Shown one piece after another: positions 35,976 through 44,468 of a stretch of DNA of 64,000 nt. Each line of letters opens with the position of its first letter. Position 1 is the first letter of the stretch. The notes below the pieces were generated by a model that had not been told where the DNA came from, searched no databases, and worked only from the letters and a program-made list of their open reading frames with translations. A program made the position numbers and the translations under genes. Origin of the DNA: JACWAE01 sp963847595 (GTDB taxonomy: Bacteria; Chloroflexota; Dehalococcoidia; SZUA-161); assembly GCA_963847595.1 (NCBI GenBank), contig CAWKAJ010000002.1:1674001-1738000 (forward strand). The letters run 5' to 3'.

Positions 35976-37346
35976 ATGAAGAAAGAGCGTCTTATCGTTA
36001 TCGGCGGAAACGGGGCAGGGATGAGCGGCGCCAGCAGGGCCCGAAGGCTCAGACCCGATATGGAAATACTGGTATTCGAAAAAAGCGGCCATGTATCATA
36101 CGCGGCCTGAGGGATGCCGTACCTGAGTTCAGGTAAAGTGAAGTCGGCGGACAGCCTCGTGGTCTATGATGCCAAATTCTTCAAAGAGAAAAGGGATATC
36201 GAGGTATACCTTCATCACGAGGCCACGCGGATATTACCTCAGCGCAAAGCCGTGATGATAAGGGATACGGCAACAGGCGAGGAAAAGGAGTACCCGTATG
36301 ACAAACTGCTGATTGCCACCGGAGCAAGGGCGTTTGTTCCGCCCATAAAAGGCATGGACAGCAAAGGGGTCTTCACGTTGCGTCCTCTGGAGGACGGCAT
36401 AGCGATCAAAGAGTACATCGGCAGCAACTCGCCGAAGAAGGGCCTCCTGATTGGAGCAGGTTACATCGGAATGGAGATGGCGGAGTCCTTCGCTGAAGCG
36501 GGCATGAAAGTGACGGTCGTGTAGAAGATGCCGAGTATCGTGGGGACAATGGACGACGAAATCACCGAAATTATTGAGAAAGAGTTGAACAGGAACAGGG
36601 TAATACTGCTCAAGTCCAGGGCTGTGGTGGAGTTTGCCGGTGAAAACTCTCATCTGAGCAGGGCAATCCTGGACAGCGGGGAGACGATTGATGCTGATAT
36701 CTCGGTCGTGGGCGCAGGACTGAGGCCCAACTCGGAGATCGCAAGGGAAGCGGGCGTGGAGCTGGGGCGGACGGGCGCCATAAAAGTCAACCAGCGAATG
36801 GAGACCAACATTCCCGATATTTATGCAGCGGGCGACTGCACTGAAGCTTATCATCTTGTTCTGGGCAGAAATGTATATATCCCGCTGGCCCCTACAGCGA
36901 ACAAGCAGGGCAGGGCTGCCGGGGAGAATATTGCAGGCGGGAACACCTCGTTCCCCGGCATTGTGGGCACTGCCATCTTCAAGGTCTTCGACCTCGAGGT
37001 AGCGAGGACAGGTATCACCGAGAAGGAAGCCAGAGTCGAAGGCATTGACTATATAGCCAATGTCATCGAGCAGGGCTCGAGGGCGCCTTACTATCCGGGA
37101 GTCAGCAAAATAAGAGTCAAGGTTATTGCCGACAAAAATACCGGCAGGCTTCTGGGCGCCCAGATGGTGGGCAAAGAAGGGGTTGCCAAACGAATAGATG
37201 TTTTCGCGACTGCGATTACGGTCAAGATGACTGCTCAGGAAATGAGAGACCTCGACCTGGGGTACGCCCCTCCGTTCGCGCCGCCTTACGACCCGGTTCT
37301 CATTGCGGCAGACGAGCTCCAGAAGAAGGTCTCGGGCAAGAAGTGA
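35976..37346 (+). CDS. CoA-disulfide reductase/NADH oxidase family flavoenzyme; in-frame TGA at catalytic Cys and TAG at codon 183
   Basis: 456 codons in one frame. FAD motif GGNGAG (10-15), NAD motif GAGYIGMEMAES, FAD site YAAGDCTEA, and a C-terminal dimerisation domain. The active-site motif of this family, S-Y/F-x-x-C-G-x-P-Y, reads SYAA-TGA-GMPY: the stop at 36108-36110 (codon 45) stands exactly where the redox cysteine belongs, so selenocysteine is a serious possibility. A second stop, TAG at 36522-36524 (codon 183), replaces what looks like Glu in VTVVxKMPS. No frameshift is present over the full length. Ribosome site AAGGGGG at 35964-35970. Alternatives: recent pseudogene, or sequence errors. 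Confidence 0.8.
36121..36134 (+). promoter_or_regulatory. hairpin just 3' of the in-frame TGA (candidate bacterial SECIS)
   Basis: ACCTGAGTTCAGGT folds as a 5-bp stem with loop AGTT (or 6 bp with a 2-nt loop). The stem starts 10 nt after the TGA and the loop 15 nt after it, with G at loop position 2, which is close to, though slightly shorter than, the usual bacterial SECIS geometry. A further GCCG (36116-36119)/CGGC (36145-36148) pairing could extend it across an internal loop. The short stem makes this weak evidence by itself. Confidence 0.35.
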
Positions 37347-37430
37347 CATCTTCGAGAAGACTCTTGTTTGACTGTGGCAAAGATTAACGCTATACTTTCC
37401 CTCGCTCCGGGTTAATAGGAAGGTGTTCGC

Positions 37431-38000
37431 TTGATAACGTCTCTGTGTTGTGTGGCACTCGCCTATCTGCTGGGGTCTATTTCTTCAACCTGTATCGTCG
37501 GCTATCTGTTCGGACGCACGGATATGAGGACTGAGCCGGACGGCAAAATCAGCGCGGCCGCTGTGTTTCGCAGGATCGGCCTGTTCCCCTTTTTATGTGT
37601 CGTGCTCATGGATATCGGCCTGGTGGTTACAGCTGTTATCATTGCCAAGCTCCTGACCCATACGCCCAATATTATGATGCTTGCAGGCTTTGCGGCTGTC
37701 ATGGGACATAACTGGTCTATTTTCATTGGACTCAGGGGAGGCCTGGGGGCAACCGCAATATTCGGTGCTCTGGTCGCGGTCATGCCACTGCAGGTCTGTT
37801 ACGGGTTAATAGGTGGCGGGATTATCTGGCTCTTGACCGCTAGGCCAAGCGTAGGCACTGCTGTCGGTATTCTGATTGTTTCCGGCACGTCATTTCTCCA
37901 AATGGGCATGGGGACATTAGTCATGTACCCGTTGCTGCTGTTTTTTTTAATGCTGCTAAAGCAGTTTCAGGTAGCCCGGGTGACTCGAACTGCGCACTAG
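37431..38000 (+). CDS. PlsY-like membrane protein (glycerol-3-phosphate acyltransferase family)
   Basis: 189 residues, about five membrane helices. The N-terminal LAYLLGSISSTCIVGYLFGRTD and the segment GHNWSIFIGLRGGLGA resemble motifs 1 and 2 of PlsY, which acylates glycerol-3-phosphate from acyl-phosphate. However the expected GGKG is GGLG and the D-x-R-x-x-GSGNxGATN motif is replaced by DMRTEPDGKISAAAVFR, so catalytic function is doubtful. Start is a TTG with AGGAAGG upstream. It lies between the oxidoreductase and a fragment of the same oxidoreductase tail. Confidence 0.75.
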   Translation: MITSLCCVALAYLLGSISSTCIVGYLFGRTDMRTEPDGKISAAAVFRRIGLFPFLCVVLMDIGLVVTAVIIAKLLTHTPNIMMLAGFAAVMGHNWSIFIGLRGGLGATAIFGALVAVMPLQVCYGLIGGGIIWLLTARPSVGTAVGILIVSGTSFLQMGMGTLVMYPLLLFFLMLLKQFQVARVTRTAH

Positions 38001-38012
38001 GCAAACCATGGT

Positions 38013-38141
38013 AGCGGTCAAGATGACTGCTCGCGAAATGAGAGACCTCGACCTGGGTACGCCCATCCCTTCTCGCCGCCTTACGACCCGGTGCTCATTA
38101 CGGCAGACGAACTCCAGAAGAAGCTCGTGGGTAAAAGGTGA
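38013..38141 (+). pseudogene. duplicated 3' end of the oxidoreductase gene
   Basis: This stretch repeats the last about 130 bp of the gene ending at 37346 (AGATGACTGCTC, GAAATGAGAGACCTCGACCT, CGCCTTACGACCCGG) and ends with the matching GGTAAAAGGTGA. It has about a dozen substitutions and a one-base deletion, so it no longer reads in one frame. It appears to be the relic of a second oxidoreductase copy or of a duplication that brought in the PlsY-like gene. Confidence 0.85.
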
Positions 38142-38350
38142 TATCTTGGAAACGCCCCGTGGTTACCAGTACAGACTTCCGGGTATTGAGTTGAGAACAA
38201 GAAAGGCCAATGCGTAGAGGGGGTCTCCAAAACCACTTGATTTTGAAGAAAAAGGTGACTATGGGTGGCAAATCGACTGGTCACAAAGCTTCGAGCCAGC
38301 CGCCGTGTTCCTAAATAGCCGGATCGATCTTAGTAGGGCATAAATTGAAG

Positions 38351-40126
38351 TTAGGGAGCCCGAGTTGTGAAGGAGATTCCCAGTCTCTCGCTCAAATATT
38401 CTTTTAATACATACACCTTTATATTATTTGCTGCTAACACGGGTGGTGCCAATAGCATGTAGATGTTGTGCCCTTGCTTATCCTTGCTAATTTGTAGACT
38501 TCGCTCCTGTCCGGCCAAATCGCGAACTTTTGCACCATTTTCAAGATTGCATTCCCAGCACACAATAGCAGCAAGGCGCGCAAATGTATGATCCCTGAAC
38601 TCATGTGTCAAAGCTTTCTTAAATTCAACATATCGCAGGTTCCCTTTTTGTAGTCCACCTGCGGTCGATTCTAATACGCACAAAGCATCGATTCCTCTGC
38701 TAGTGCTATAGTCTACAATTTTAAACTCAAAGAGATCTGGCTCCAGCGCCGCCATTACAGAAAAGATCGTCAAGACTTCAACTTCCTGACGGGGTTCTAG
38801 CAGGACTACCGATGGGCACTGCGCAGGCTTGTATTGTGCATTGCGCTTCTTCTTAGCATAATCGTACCGCTTTTCAACATCAGCTTTCTCTTCTTCTTGC
38901 GTACGATCTATTACACCTCGCTCTTTCGTGAAATCTATTTCGTCCTCATATGCCTTAAACTCAGGACTTGTCTTAATACGTGTCTCAAATAACTTCTTCA
39001 CAGTATCATGTACCTTTGCTAGAAACAATTGGTCTGTATTCCCTATGCTTGCCCTATTTGCTGTTAAATCAAAGTCTTGACAATTCACGAATGAGTGATA
39101 TAGCGTCCATTCGCTTTTTTCCGCAATCCATTCGCTAACCCTCTGACTTGGAGGCAGCGGTACATAATCTTTGCAGACGTAGAGCCCATATCTGCTGGAT
39201 ACGGTATAATGCCAGCTCTCCGGTGGCCTGCCAGGTCGGGTCAACATTGTATTATATTGTCTCTTCACTGAATCTCCTTCGAGATAGAAAACCATATTTA
39301 GGTTGCTGCTTGGGTAACCATCTATAGGTTCCGAGGATAACACCCATTTATTCACATAGTACCTTGGCCACGAGTCCTGGCATTTTTGCTGCAACTCCCT
39401 AATATTGTTGGACACCGGAGGGAATTCATGCCCGAAAGAAATCGCCTCGGGCTCATTTCTCCCGAGGCCTTGCAAGTGCAATATCTTGCCTTTATGGGTT
39501 AGTATTCCGAGCTCAAGTTCAACAGAGCCAAACTTTGTGAACCACTGAACATAGTCTTTTAATACTTCATGGCGAAAGACCTCCTTACTACGAGCATGAT
39601 AACCATTGATTGTTATCTCAGTAAAACTTGGTCTGCCTTGACCGGATCCTTCTGCATACTCGTACTTAGGTATCTTTTCTTTCATGAGAGTATTAATAGG
39701 TTCTTTCATCTCCGCTATCACATTCCAATCGGTCCCGTCACTTTCCTTAGCGATGCTTTCTACCTCCAGCAGTCTACATTTCCAAAATGTCTTTGTGCCG
39801 TGTCCTTTTTCTCCTACCTTTCCACCCACTTTCTTACCAAATTTATCTCTTTGAAATCCCGGGGAGTCCGCGAGGTTCCAAAATGCGGAGAACCTTCCTC
39901 TGTTCAGTCCTAGGCCGTCATCCCATATTTTAATGACGAGTTCTTTGTCTGCCCTGTCTGCATTCTCATTCACCGTGATTCTGATATTCTTGGCACCCCA
40001 ATCAAGAGCATTACTAATACCCTCCCGTAGGACTTCTCTTGGGTCTGTGAAGTTTTCAACGATCTCTCTAAATGCTCTAGCCTCCTTTACCTCTGGAGTG
40101 CCTACTCGTCTTTCAGACATCTCCAT
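38351..40126 (-). CDS. GHKL ATPase with C-terminal PD-(D/E)xK-like motif (candidate defence protein)
   Basis: 591 residues from the ATG at 40124-40126, chosen because AAGGAGG lies 5 nt upstream. N-terminal GHKL fold: N-box LREGISNALD (33-42), G1 WDDGLG (68-73), G2 GEKGHGTK (105-112), as in MutL/Hsp90/MORC ATPases. Around residue 430 is a charged Lys/Arg/Glu helix. The C-terminal domain has Asp480 in RGIDALCVLE and Glu501-x-Lys503 in YVEFKK, the spacing of PD-(D/E)xK nucleases. Clearly AT-richer than the flanking genes, suggesting transfer. No named family recognised; MutL/MORC-like ATPases do occur in bacterial restriction loci. Confidence 0.8.
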   Translation of the reverse strand: MEMSERRVGTPEVKEARAFREIVENFTDPREVLREGISNALDWGAKNIRITVNENADRADKELVIKIWDDGLGLNRGRFSAFWNLADSPGFQRDKFGKKVGGKVGEKGHGTKTFWKCRLLEVESIAKESDGTDWNVIAEMKEPINTLMKEKIPKYEYAEGSGQGRPSFTEITINGYHARSKEVFRHEVLKDYVQWFTKFGSVELELGILTHKGKILHLQGLGRNEPEAISFGHEFPPVSNNIRELQQKCQDSWPRYYVNKWVLSSEPIDGYPSSNLNMVFYLEGDSVKRQYNTMLTRPGRPPESWHYTVSSRYGLYVCKDYVPLPPSQRVSEWIAEKSEWTLYHSFVNCQDFDLTANRASIGNTDQLFLAKVHDTVKKLFETRIKTSPEFKAYEDEIDFTKERGVIDRTQEEEKADVEKRYDYAKKKRNAQYKPAQCPSVVLLEPRQEVEVLTIFSVMAALEPDLFEFKIVDYSTSRGIDALCVLESTAGGLQKGNLRYVEFKKALTHEFRDHTFARLAAIVCWECNLENGAKVRDLAGQERSLQISKDKQGHNIYMLLAPPVLAANNIKVYVLKEYLSERLGISFTTRAP

Positions 40127-40390
40127 CACGTCCTCCTTACGGTGCCTTTGCGGGGGCATCTGAATAATCCATACTTCGAATTTCTTATAAGAGACATTTT
40201 TTATATCCTATCATATTATCTGCATTCAAGACAAGTACAAGCGAGACATATTTTTCGTATTTACAGCGTTCTCATATTTCTTGAATCGTTTACAATACAT
40301 TGCACTGGGGAAACAGCTTTGGGGACACGAGAGGATCAATTTACTCAGCAACGAGTACAGTATACTTGTCTATGGTTCTCGACTCGTCTA

Positions 40391-40792
40391 CTAAGGCCTC
40401 CACTGTCCAGTAACATACGCTACTATCAAACCAGCAATCACAGCAATAAAAATCCCGACAAGTATCTTCTTAGGAGTGACATATTTCCCAATTTTGGTAC
40501 CTGCATTGGATTCTGTGATTTTCTTCATGACAGATTCAACATAATCTCGACCTTTTTGAGTTATGATGATATTTTTACCACTTCCAGGAATGTTTTTACC
40601 AATTCGAGCAACGAACCCGAAATTCTCCAGATCATGGACTTGTGAGTAAATAAACCCAAAACGTTCACCCGCCTTTTTCCCGAGTATCTTCTCAGGTATA
40701 CCTATTAAAGAAAGTTGAGGATTCCTTTCACACTCTTGGTACAAAACTTTCAGCACTTCAAAGGATTTCTCATCCGGCTGCTCTTCATTCAT
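40391..40792 (-). CDS. small winged-helix protein with C-terminal membrane anchor
   Basis: 133 residues. Residues about 8-90 look like a winged helix (FEVLKVLYQECERNP, HDLENFGFVARIG, IIITQKGRDYVESVMKKI), followed by one hydrophobic helix at the end (about 109-128, ILVGIFIAVIAGLIVAYVTG). It is a C-tail-anchored regulator or sensor type of design. It precedes the GHKL ATPase gene on the same strand with a 264-nt gap and shares its low GC, so they probably moved together. Function unknown. Confidence 0.7.
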   Translation of the reverse strand: MNEEQPDEKSFEVLKVLYQECERNPQLSLIGIPEKILGKKAGERFGFIYSQVHDLENFGFVARIGKNIPGSGKNIIITQKGRDYVESVMKKITESNAGTKIGKYVTPKKILVGIFIAVIAGLIVAYVTGQWRP

Positions 40793-40979
40793 GAGTGACT
40801 ACTCTTGCTTTCTTTTTGTGTTCTTCTATAATTTGAGAGACATTCTAAGTCTATTGCATCCATTTAGCAAGAAGTCTATGCAAACAAATGTAGAGTGTCC
40901 CTCCCGCGTTTGACATCCGCCTCGTTGTGTGGTTAACTGAGCACGGATGGGTTAGCTTGCGGGGTTCCTCTTTTTTAAC

Positions 40980-41273
40980 ATGAACATCGGTGCCTTGAGG
41001 GTCAGGCTTCGCATCCCGGAAAACCATTCTCTCAAGGGCAAGAGAATGGTGCTCAGGTCTGTCACCTCTCAGGTGAAGAATAAGTTCAACGTCTCTATCG
41101 CTGAGATCGAGGACCAGGACATGTGGCAGGTGGCTACCCTGGGCATAACCTGCGTCAGCAACGACAGCCGACATGTAAATGAGGTTCTCTCCCACGTGAT
41201 GAACTTCATCGAGACCGTCAGGGGCGATGCCGAGGTCCTGGACTATGAGATCGAGCTCCTGAATGCCCTCTAA
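40980..41273 (+). CDS. DUF503 (YlxP-like) protein
   Basis: 97 residues matching the DUF503 pattern: LRVRLRIPENHSLKGKRMVLRS at the start and the NKFNVSIAEIEDQDMWQ core. Family members are small ferredoxin-like-fold proteins often near ribosome-maturation genes. The next gene starts 15 nt later, so it is co-transcribed with the helicase. No good ribosome site precedes the ATG. Confidence 0.88.
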   Translation: MNIGALRVRLRIPENHSLKGKRMVLRSVTSQVKNKFNVSIAEIEDQDMWQVATLGITCVSNDSRHVNEVLSHVMNFIETVRGDAEVLDYEIELLNAL

Positions 41274-41288
41274 GAGCCAGGGGAAGCG

Positions 41289-43574
41289 ATGAGTGTATCA
41301 ACCTTTCTTCCCCGCCTCAAGAAGCACTCTGCCTACCGAGACCAGATCGTCCATATCGAGCACATCGCACCCCGCGAGGCATCCCACGGCGAGCTGGACA
41401 AGCCCCTGCATCCCAAACTTCAGGAATCTCTTGAGGCAAACGGACTGTTCCCGCTCTACAGCCATCAGGCTAAGGCGGTCAACCTCGTTCGCTCGGGGAA
41501 AAATGTGGTTGTGGTCACCCCCACCGCCAGCGGCAAGACCCTCTGCTATAACATACCCGTCCTCGACACTATCCTGGCCCAGAAGGGGTGCCGAGCTTTG
41601 TATCTCTTTCCCACCAAGGCGCTGGCTCAGGACCAACTGCGCAGCCTCAGGGAACTGACCATCGAGCAAAAGATTAAGCTGAACTACTCCACCTTCGACG
41701 GCGATACGCCTCAAAACGAACGCGGCGCTATCAAGAGGTCGGCGGAGATCGTGCTCTCCAACCCCGACATGGTGCACCTTGGCATCATGCCTAACCACAG
41801 CGCGTGGAAGGAATTCTTCTCGCGTCTGAGGTATGTCGTGATAGACGAGGCGCACGTCTACCGCGGCGTCTTCGGCTCCCATGTGGCCAACGTGGTACGC
41901 CGTCTCAAGCGCCTCTGCGCCTGCTACGGCTCCAGCCCGCAGTTCATCCTCTGCACCGCTACCATCGCCAATCCTCTGGAGCACGTGGAGAGGCTGACCG
42001 GGCTCCCCTTCGAGGTAGTCGCCGAGGACGGCTCGCCTCACGGGGGCAAGGAGTTTGTCTTCTGGAACCCGCCTATCATCGACGAGGCGAAGTCGGCGCG
42101 GCGCAGTCCCAACAGTGAAGCTACCCTGCTTCTCACCGAGCTCATGAAACGCAACATCCGCAGCCTCGCCTTCACCCGCAGCCGCCGACTCACCGAGCTT
42201 ATCTATATGTATGTGCGCGACCAGCTTAAGAAGGATGCGCCGAAGCTGGCGGACAAGGTCAAGCCCTACCGAGCCGGCTACATGGCCGAGGACAGGCGTC
42301 AGATAGAGCGCGAGCTGTTCGACGGGAAGCTTCTGGCTGCGGTGGCGACCACCGCGCTGGAGCTGGGGGTGGATATCGGAGATTTGGACGCCACCATACT
42401 GACCGGTTATCCGGGAAGTATCGCCAGCACCTGGCAGCAGGCGGGGCGGAGCGGGCGGGGCAAAGAGGACTCGATTAGCTTCCTCATCGGCCTGGACAAC
42501 CCCCTCGACCAGTACCTCATGCGCCATCCCGAGTTCTTCTTCGGCAAGAGCCATGAGAACGCCTTGATTAACCCCGATAACATCCATATCCTCAAGCCGC
42601 ACGTGCTCTGCGCTGCCTGGGAGATGCCCCTGACTGACGGCGAGGCCAGGCTGTTCGGGGACAACTTCAGCCAGGCTGTGGACGAGCTTGAGAGAACGGG
42701 TCTGCTGCGCAAGCGCAGGGGACATTGGTATCCCGCGCCGAGTGTGACTTATCCCGCCGAGGAGATAAATATCCGTTCCACCTCTTCGCATAACTATAAC
42801 CTGGTGGATGCCACCAGCGGCGTCCTTCTGGAGACGATCGAGGAGGCCAATGCCTTCTTCCAGATACACCCCGGCGCCATCTATCTGCATCAGGGCGAAT
42901 CGTACCTGGTTACCAAGCTGGACCTGCTGGGGCGCACCGCTTCGGCAGTGCCCACAGATGCACCGTACTACACCCAGACCAAGGATTTGACCGACATCAG
43001 CATAGTCAAGACCAGGCTCAGAAAGACTGTGGGTGGGCTGGGAGTGTATCTGGGCGAAGTGGAGGTCACCACCACCGTGGTCGGCTTCAAGAAGAAGCGC
43101 ATCTTCACGGAGGAGGTGCTGGGCGAGGAGCCGCTGGATTTGCCGCCGCACACTTTCCCTACGGTATCGCTGTGGTTCGACATACCTCCAAACATGCAGA
43201 ACAAGCTGGCGAAGCAGGGATTGGACTTCGCCGGAGGGCTGCATGCCACGGAGCACGCCGCTATAGCCCTGCTGCCCCTGTTTGCGCTCTGCGATAGAAA
43301 CGACATCGGCGGCGTCTCTACACCATTGCATCCGGATACCGGCGAGCCCCAGATATTCATTTATGATGCTTACCCCGGAGGCATCGGCATCGCTGAGAAG
43401 GGGTTCGATATAATCATGGATCTCTGGGAAGCTACGCTGAAGACGCTGAACGAGTGCCCCTGCCAGGACGGATGCCCCGGCTGCATCCAGTCGCCCAAGT
43501 GCGGCAACAACAACGAGCCCCTGGATAAGAAAGCGGCGAAGATTATACTGGAAGAGCTTTTAGGTAAACCCTAA
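41289..43574 (+). CDS. DEAD/DEAH helicase with DUF1998 zinc domain (YprA/MrfA-like)
   Basis: 761 residues. Superfamily 2 motor: Q-like SHQAKAV, Walker A TPTASGKT (77-84), DEAH in VVIDEAHVYRG, TAT motif CTATIANP, and motif VI QQAGRSGRGKE. The C-terminal DUF1998 domain carries four cysteines in CPCQDGCPGCIQSPKC. This is the YprA/MrfA architecture, where the B. subtilis protein works with an exonuclease partner (YprB/MrfB) in repair of mitomycin damage; no such partner is next to it here. Confidence 0.93.
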   Translation: MSVSTFLPRLKKHSAYRDQIVHIEHIAPREASHGELDKPLHPKLQESLEANGLFPLYSHQAKAVNLVRSGKNVVVVTPTASGKTLCYNIPVLDTILAQKGCRALYLFPTKALAQDQLRSLRELTIEQKIKLNYSTFDGDTPQNERGAIKRSAEIVLSNPDMVHLGIMPNHSAWKEFFSRLRYVVIDEAHVYRGVFGSHVANVVRRLKRLCACYGSSPQFILCTATIANPLEHVERLTGLPFEVVAEDGSPHGGKEFVFWNPPIIDEAKSARRSPNSEATLLLTELMKRNIRSLAFTRSRRLTELIYMYVRDQLKKDAPKLADKVKPYRAGYMAEDRRQIERELFDGKLLAAVATTALELGVDIGDLDATILTGYPGSIASTWQQAGRSGRGKEDSISFLIGLDNPLDQYLMRHPEFFFGKSHENALINPDNIHILKPHVLCAAWEMPLTDGEARLFGDNFSQAVDELERTGLLRKRRGHWYPAPSVTYPAEEINIRSTSSHNYNLVDATSGVLLETIEEANAFFQIHPGAIYLHQGESYLVTKLDLLGRTASAVPTDAPYYTQTKDLTDISIVKTRLRKTVGGLGVYLGEVEVTTTVVGFKKKRIFTEEVLGEEPLDLPPHTFPTVSLWFDIPPNMQNKLAKQGLDFAGGLHATEHAAIALLPLFALCDRNDIGGVSTPLHPDTGEPQIFIYDAYPGGIGIAEKGFDIIMDLWEATLKTLNECPCQDGCPGCIQSPKCGNNNEPLDKKAAKIILEELLGKP

Positions 43575-43696
43575 ACTCTAAATCCGAAATCCTAGACAAA
43601 TTCAAAACACAAAAACTCCAAACATTTACAAAATTTGAATTTGGGAAATTCAATATTGTTTAGAAATTAGAAATTCGAATTTAGAGCTTTTACGAG
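43575..43696. repeat. AT-rich repeat-like spacer
   Basis: Low-complexity spacer made of variants of AAATTTGAATTT, AAATTAGAAATT and CTAAATCCGAAATCCT. It has many short self-complementary words and no coding potential; it looks like a degenerate dispersed repeat, but no second full copy is seen in this window. Confidence 0.4.
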
Positions 43697-44428
43697 ATGT
43701 CGCCCAAATACTACGTAGGCACCAGCGGCTGGCACTATGAACACTGGCGGGGGCGGTTCTATCCTGTTGAACTCCCCAAATCGAAGTGGCTGGAGTTCTA
43801 TGCCCGTTCCTTCACCACGGTTGAGCTTAACAACAGCTTCTACCATCTGCCCTCGGAGAAGGCGTTCGCTAACTGGCGTGACTCCTCACCGCAGGGCTTC
43901 GTTTATGCCGTGAAGGTGAGCAGGTTTATTACCCACATTAAGAAGCTGAGGAACGTCGAGGAGGCGCTGGACAAGTTTCTGGAGAGAGCGAGGCTTTTGG
44001 CCAAGAAGCTGGGGCCTTTGCTTTATCAGCTTCCGCCCGGTATGCACCGCAACGATGCGGTGCTGGAGGCGTTTCTGTCCATGCTGCCCCGCGACCTGAG
44101 CCACGTTTTCGAGTTTCGCCACGAGTCCTGGCTGGACAAGGGGGTATTCGGCCTGCTGCGAAAATATAACGCAGGCTTCTGCATCTACGACATGCCTGAC
44201 CTCACCACGCCGCTCGAGGCCACCGCCGATTTTGTCTATGTCCGCTTCCACGGCAGCACCTCGCTCTACGGCGGCTCTTATTCCGATGAGGAGCTCAGTG
44301 GCTGGGCAAAGGATATCTCAAAGCTATCGCGGGGCAAAAAAGCAGTCTACGTCTACTTCAACAACGATGCCGAGGCCTTCGCAGTACAGAATGCGCTCAC
44401 GCTAGGGCAGAAGCTGAAGGAGCTATAA
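43697..44428 (+). CDS. DUF72 family protein (YecE-like TIM barrel)
   Basis: 243 residues with the DUF72 signature set: YYVGTSGWHYEHWRGRFYP at the N-terminus, FTTVELNNSFYHLPS, FVYAVKVSRFITH, FEFRHESW and the C-terminal VYVYFNNDAEAFAVQNA. The fold is a TIM barrel with conserved aromatic and acidic residues; the biochemical role is not established. The dispersed palindrome begins 4 nt after its stop. Confidence 0.93.
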   Translation: MSPKYYVGTSGWHYEHWRGRFYPVELPKSKWLEFYARSFTTVELNNSFYHLPSEKAFANWRDSSPQGFVYAVKVSRFITHIKKLRNVEEALDKFLERARLLAKKLGPLLYQLPPGMHRNDAVLEAFLSMLPRDLSHVFEFRHESWLDKGVFGLLRKYNAGFCIYDMPDLTTPLEATADFVYVRFHGSTSLYGGSYSDEELSGWAKDISKLSRGKKAVYVYFNNDAEAFAVQNALTLGQKLKEL

Positions 44429-44431
44429 AAA

Positions 44432-44459
44432 GTAGGGGCGGTTCGCGAACCGCCCAAAA
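44432..44459. repeat. dispersed palindrome, copy 6 (right outer arm lost)
   Basis: Left arm GTAGGGGC, inner arm GGTTCG/CGAACC identical to copy 1, then GCCCAAAA instead of GCCCCTAC. It sits between the DUF72 gene and the converging LOG gene and could serve as a terminator hairpin for either. Confidence 0.75.
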
Positions 44460-44468
44460 AGATTATCT

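Noticed and set aside
36522..36524. Pyrrolysine at TAG
   Set aside because: Nothing in the window suggests pyl genes, and the position is not one where pyrrolysine would be expected; error or nonsense mutation is simpler.
36234..37349. 371-codon minus-strand frame opposite the oxidoreductase
   Set aside because: The plus strand shows strong family motifs on both sides of the stops, so the real coding strand is plus despite the interruptions.
41298..43331. 677-codon open frame on the minus strand opposite the helicase gene
   Set aside because: The plus-strand frame encodes a complete helicase with all motifs; the antisense frame has no recognisable domain and follows from GC-rich codon bias.
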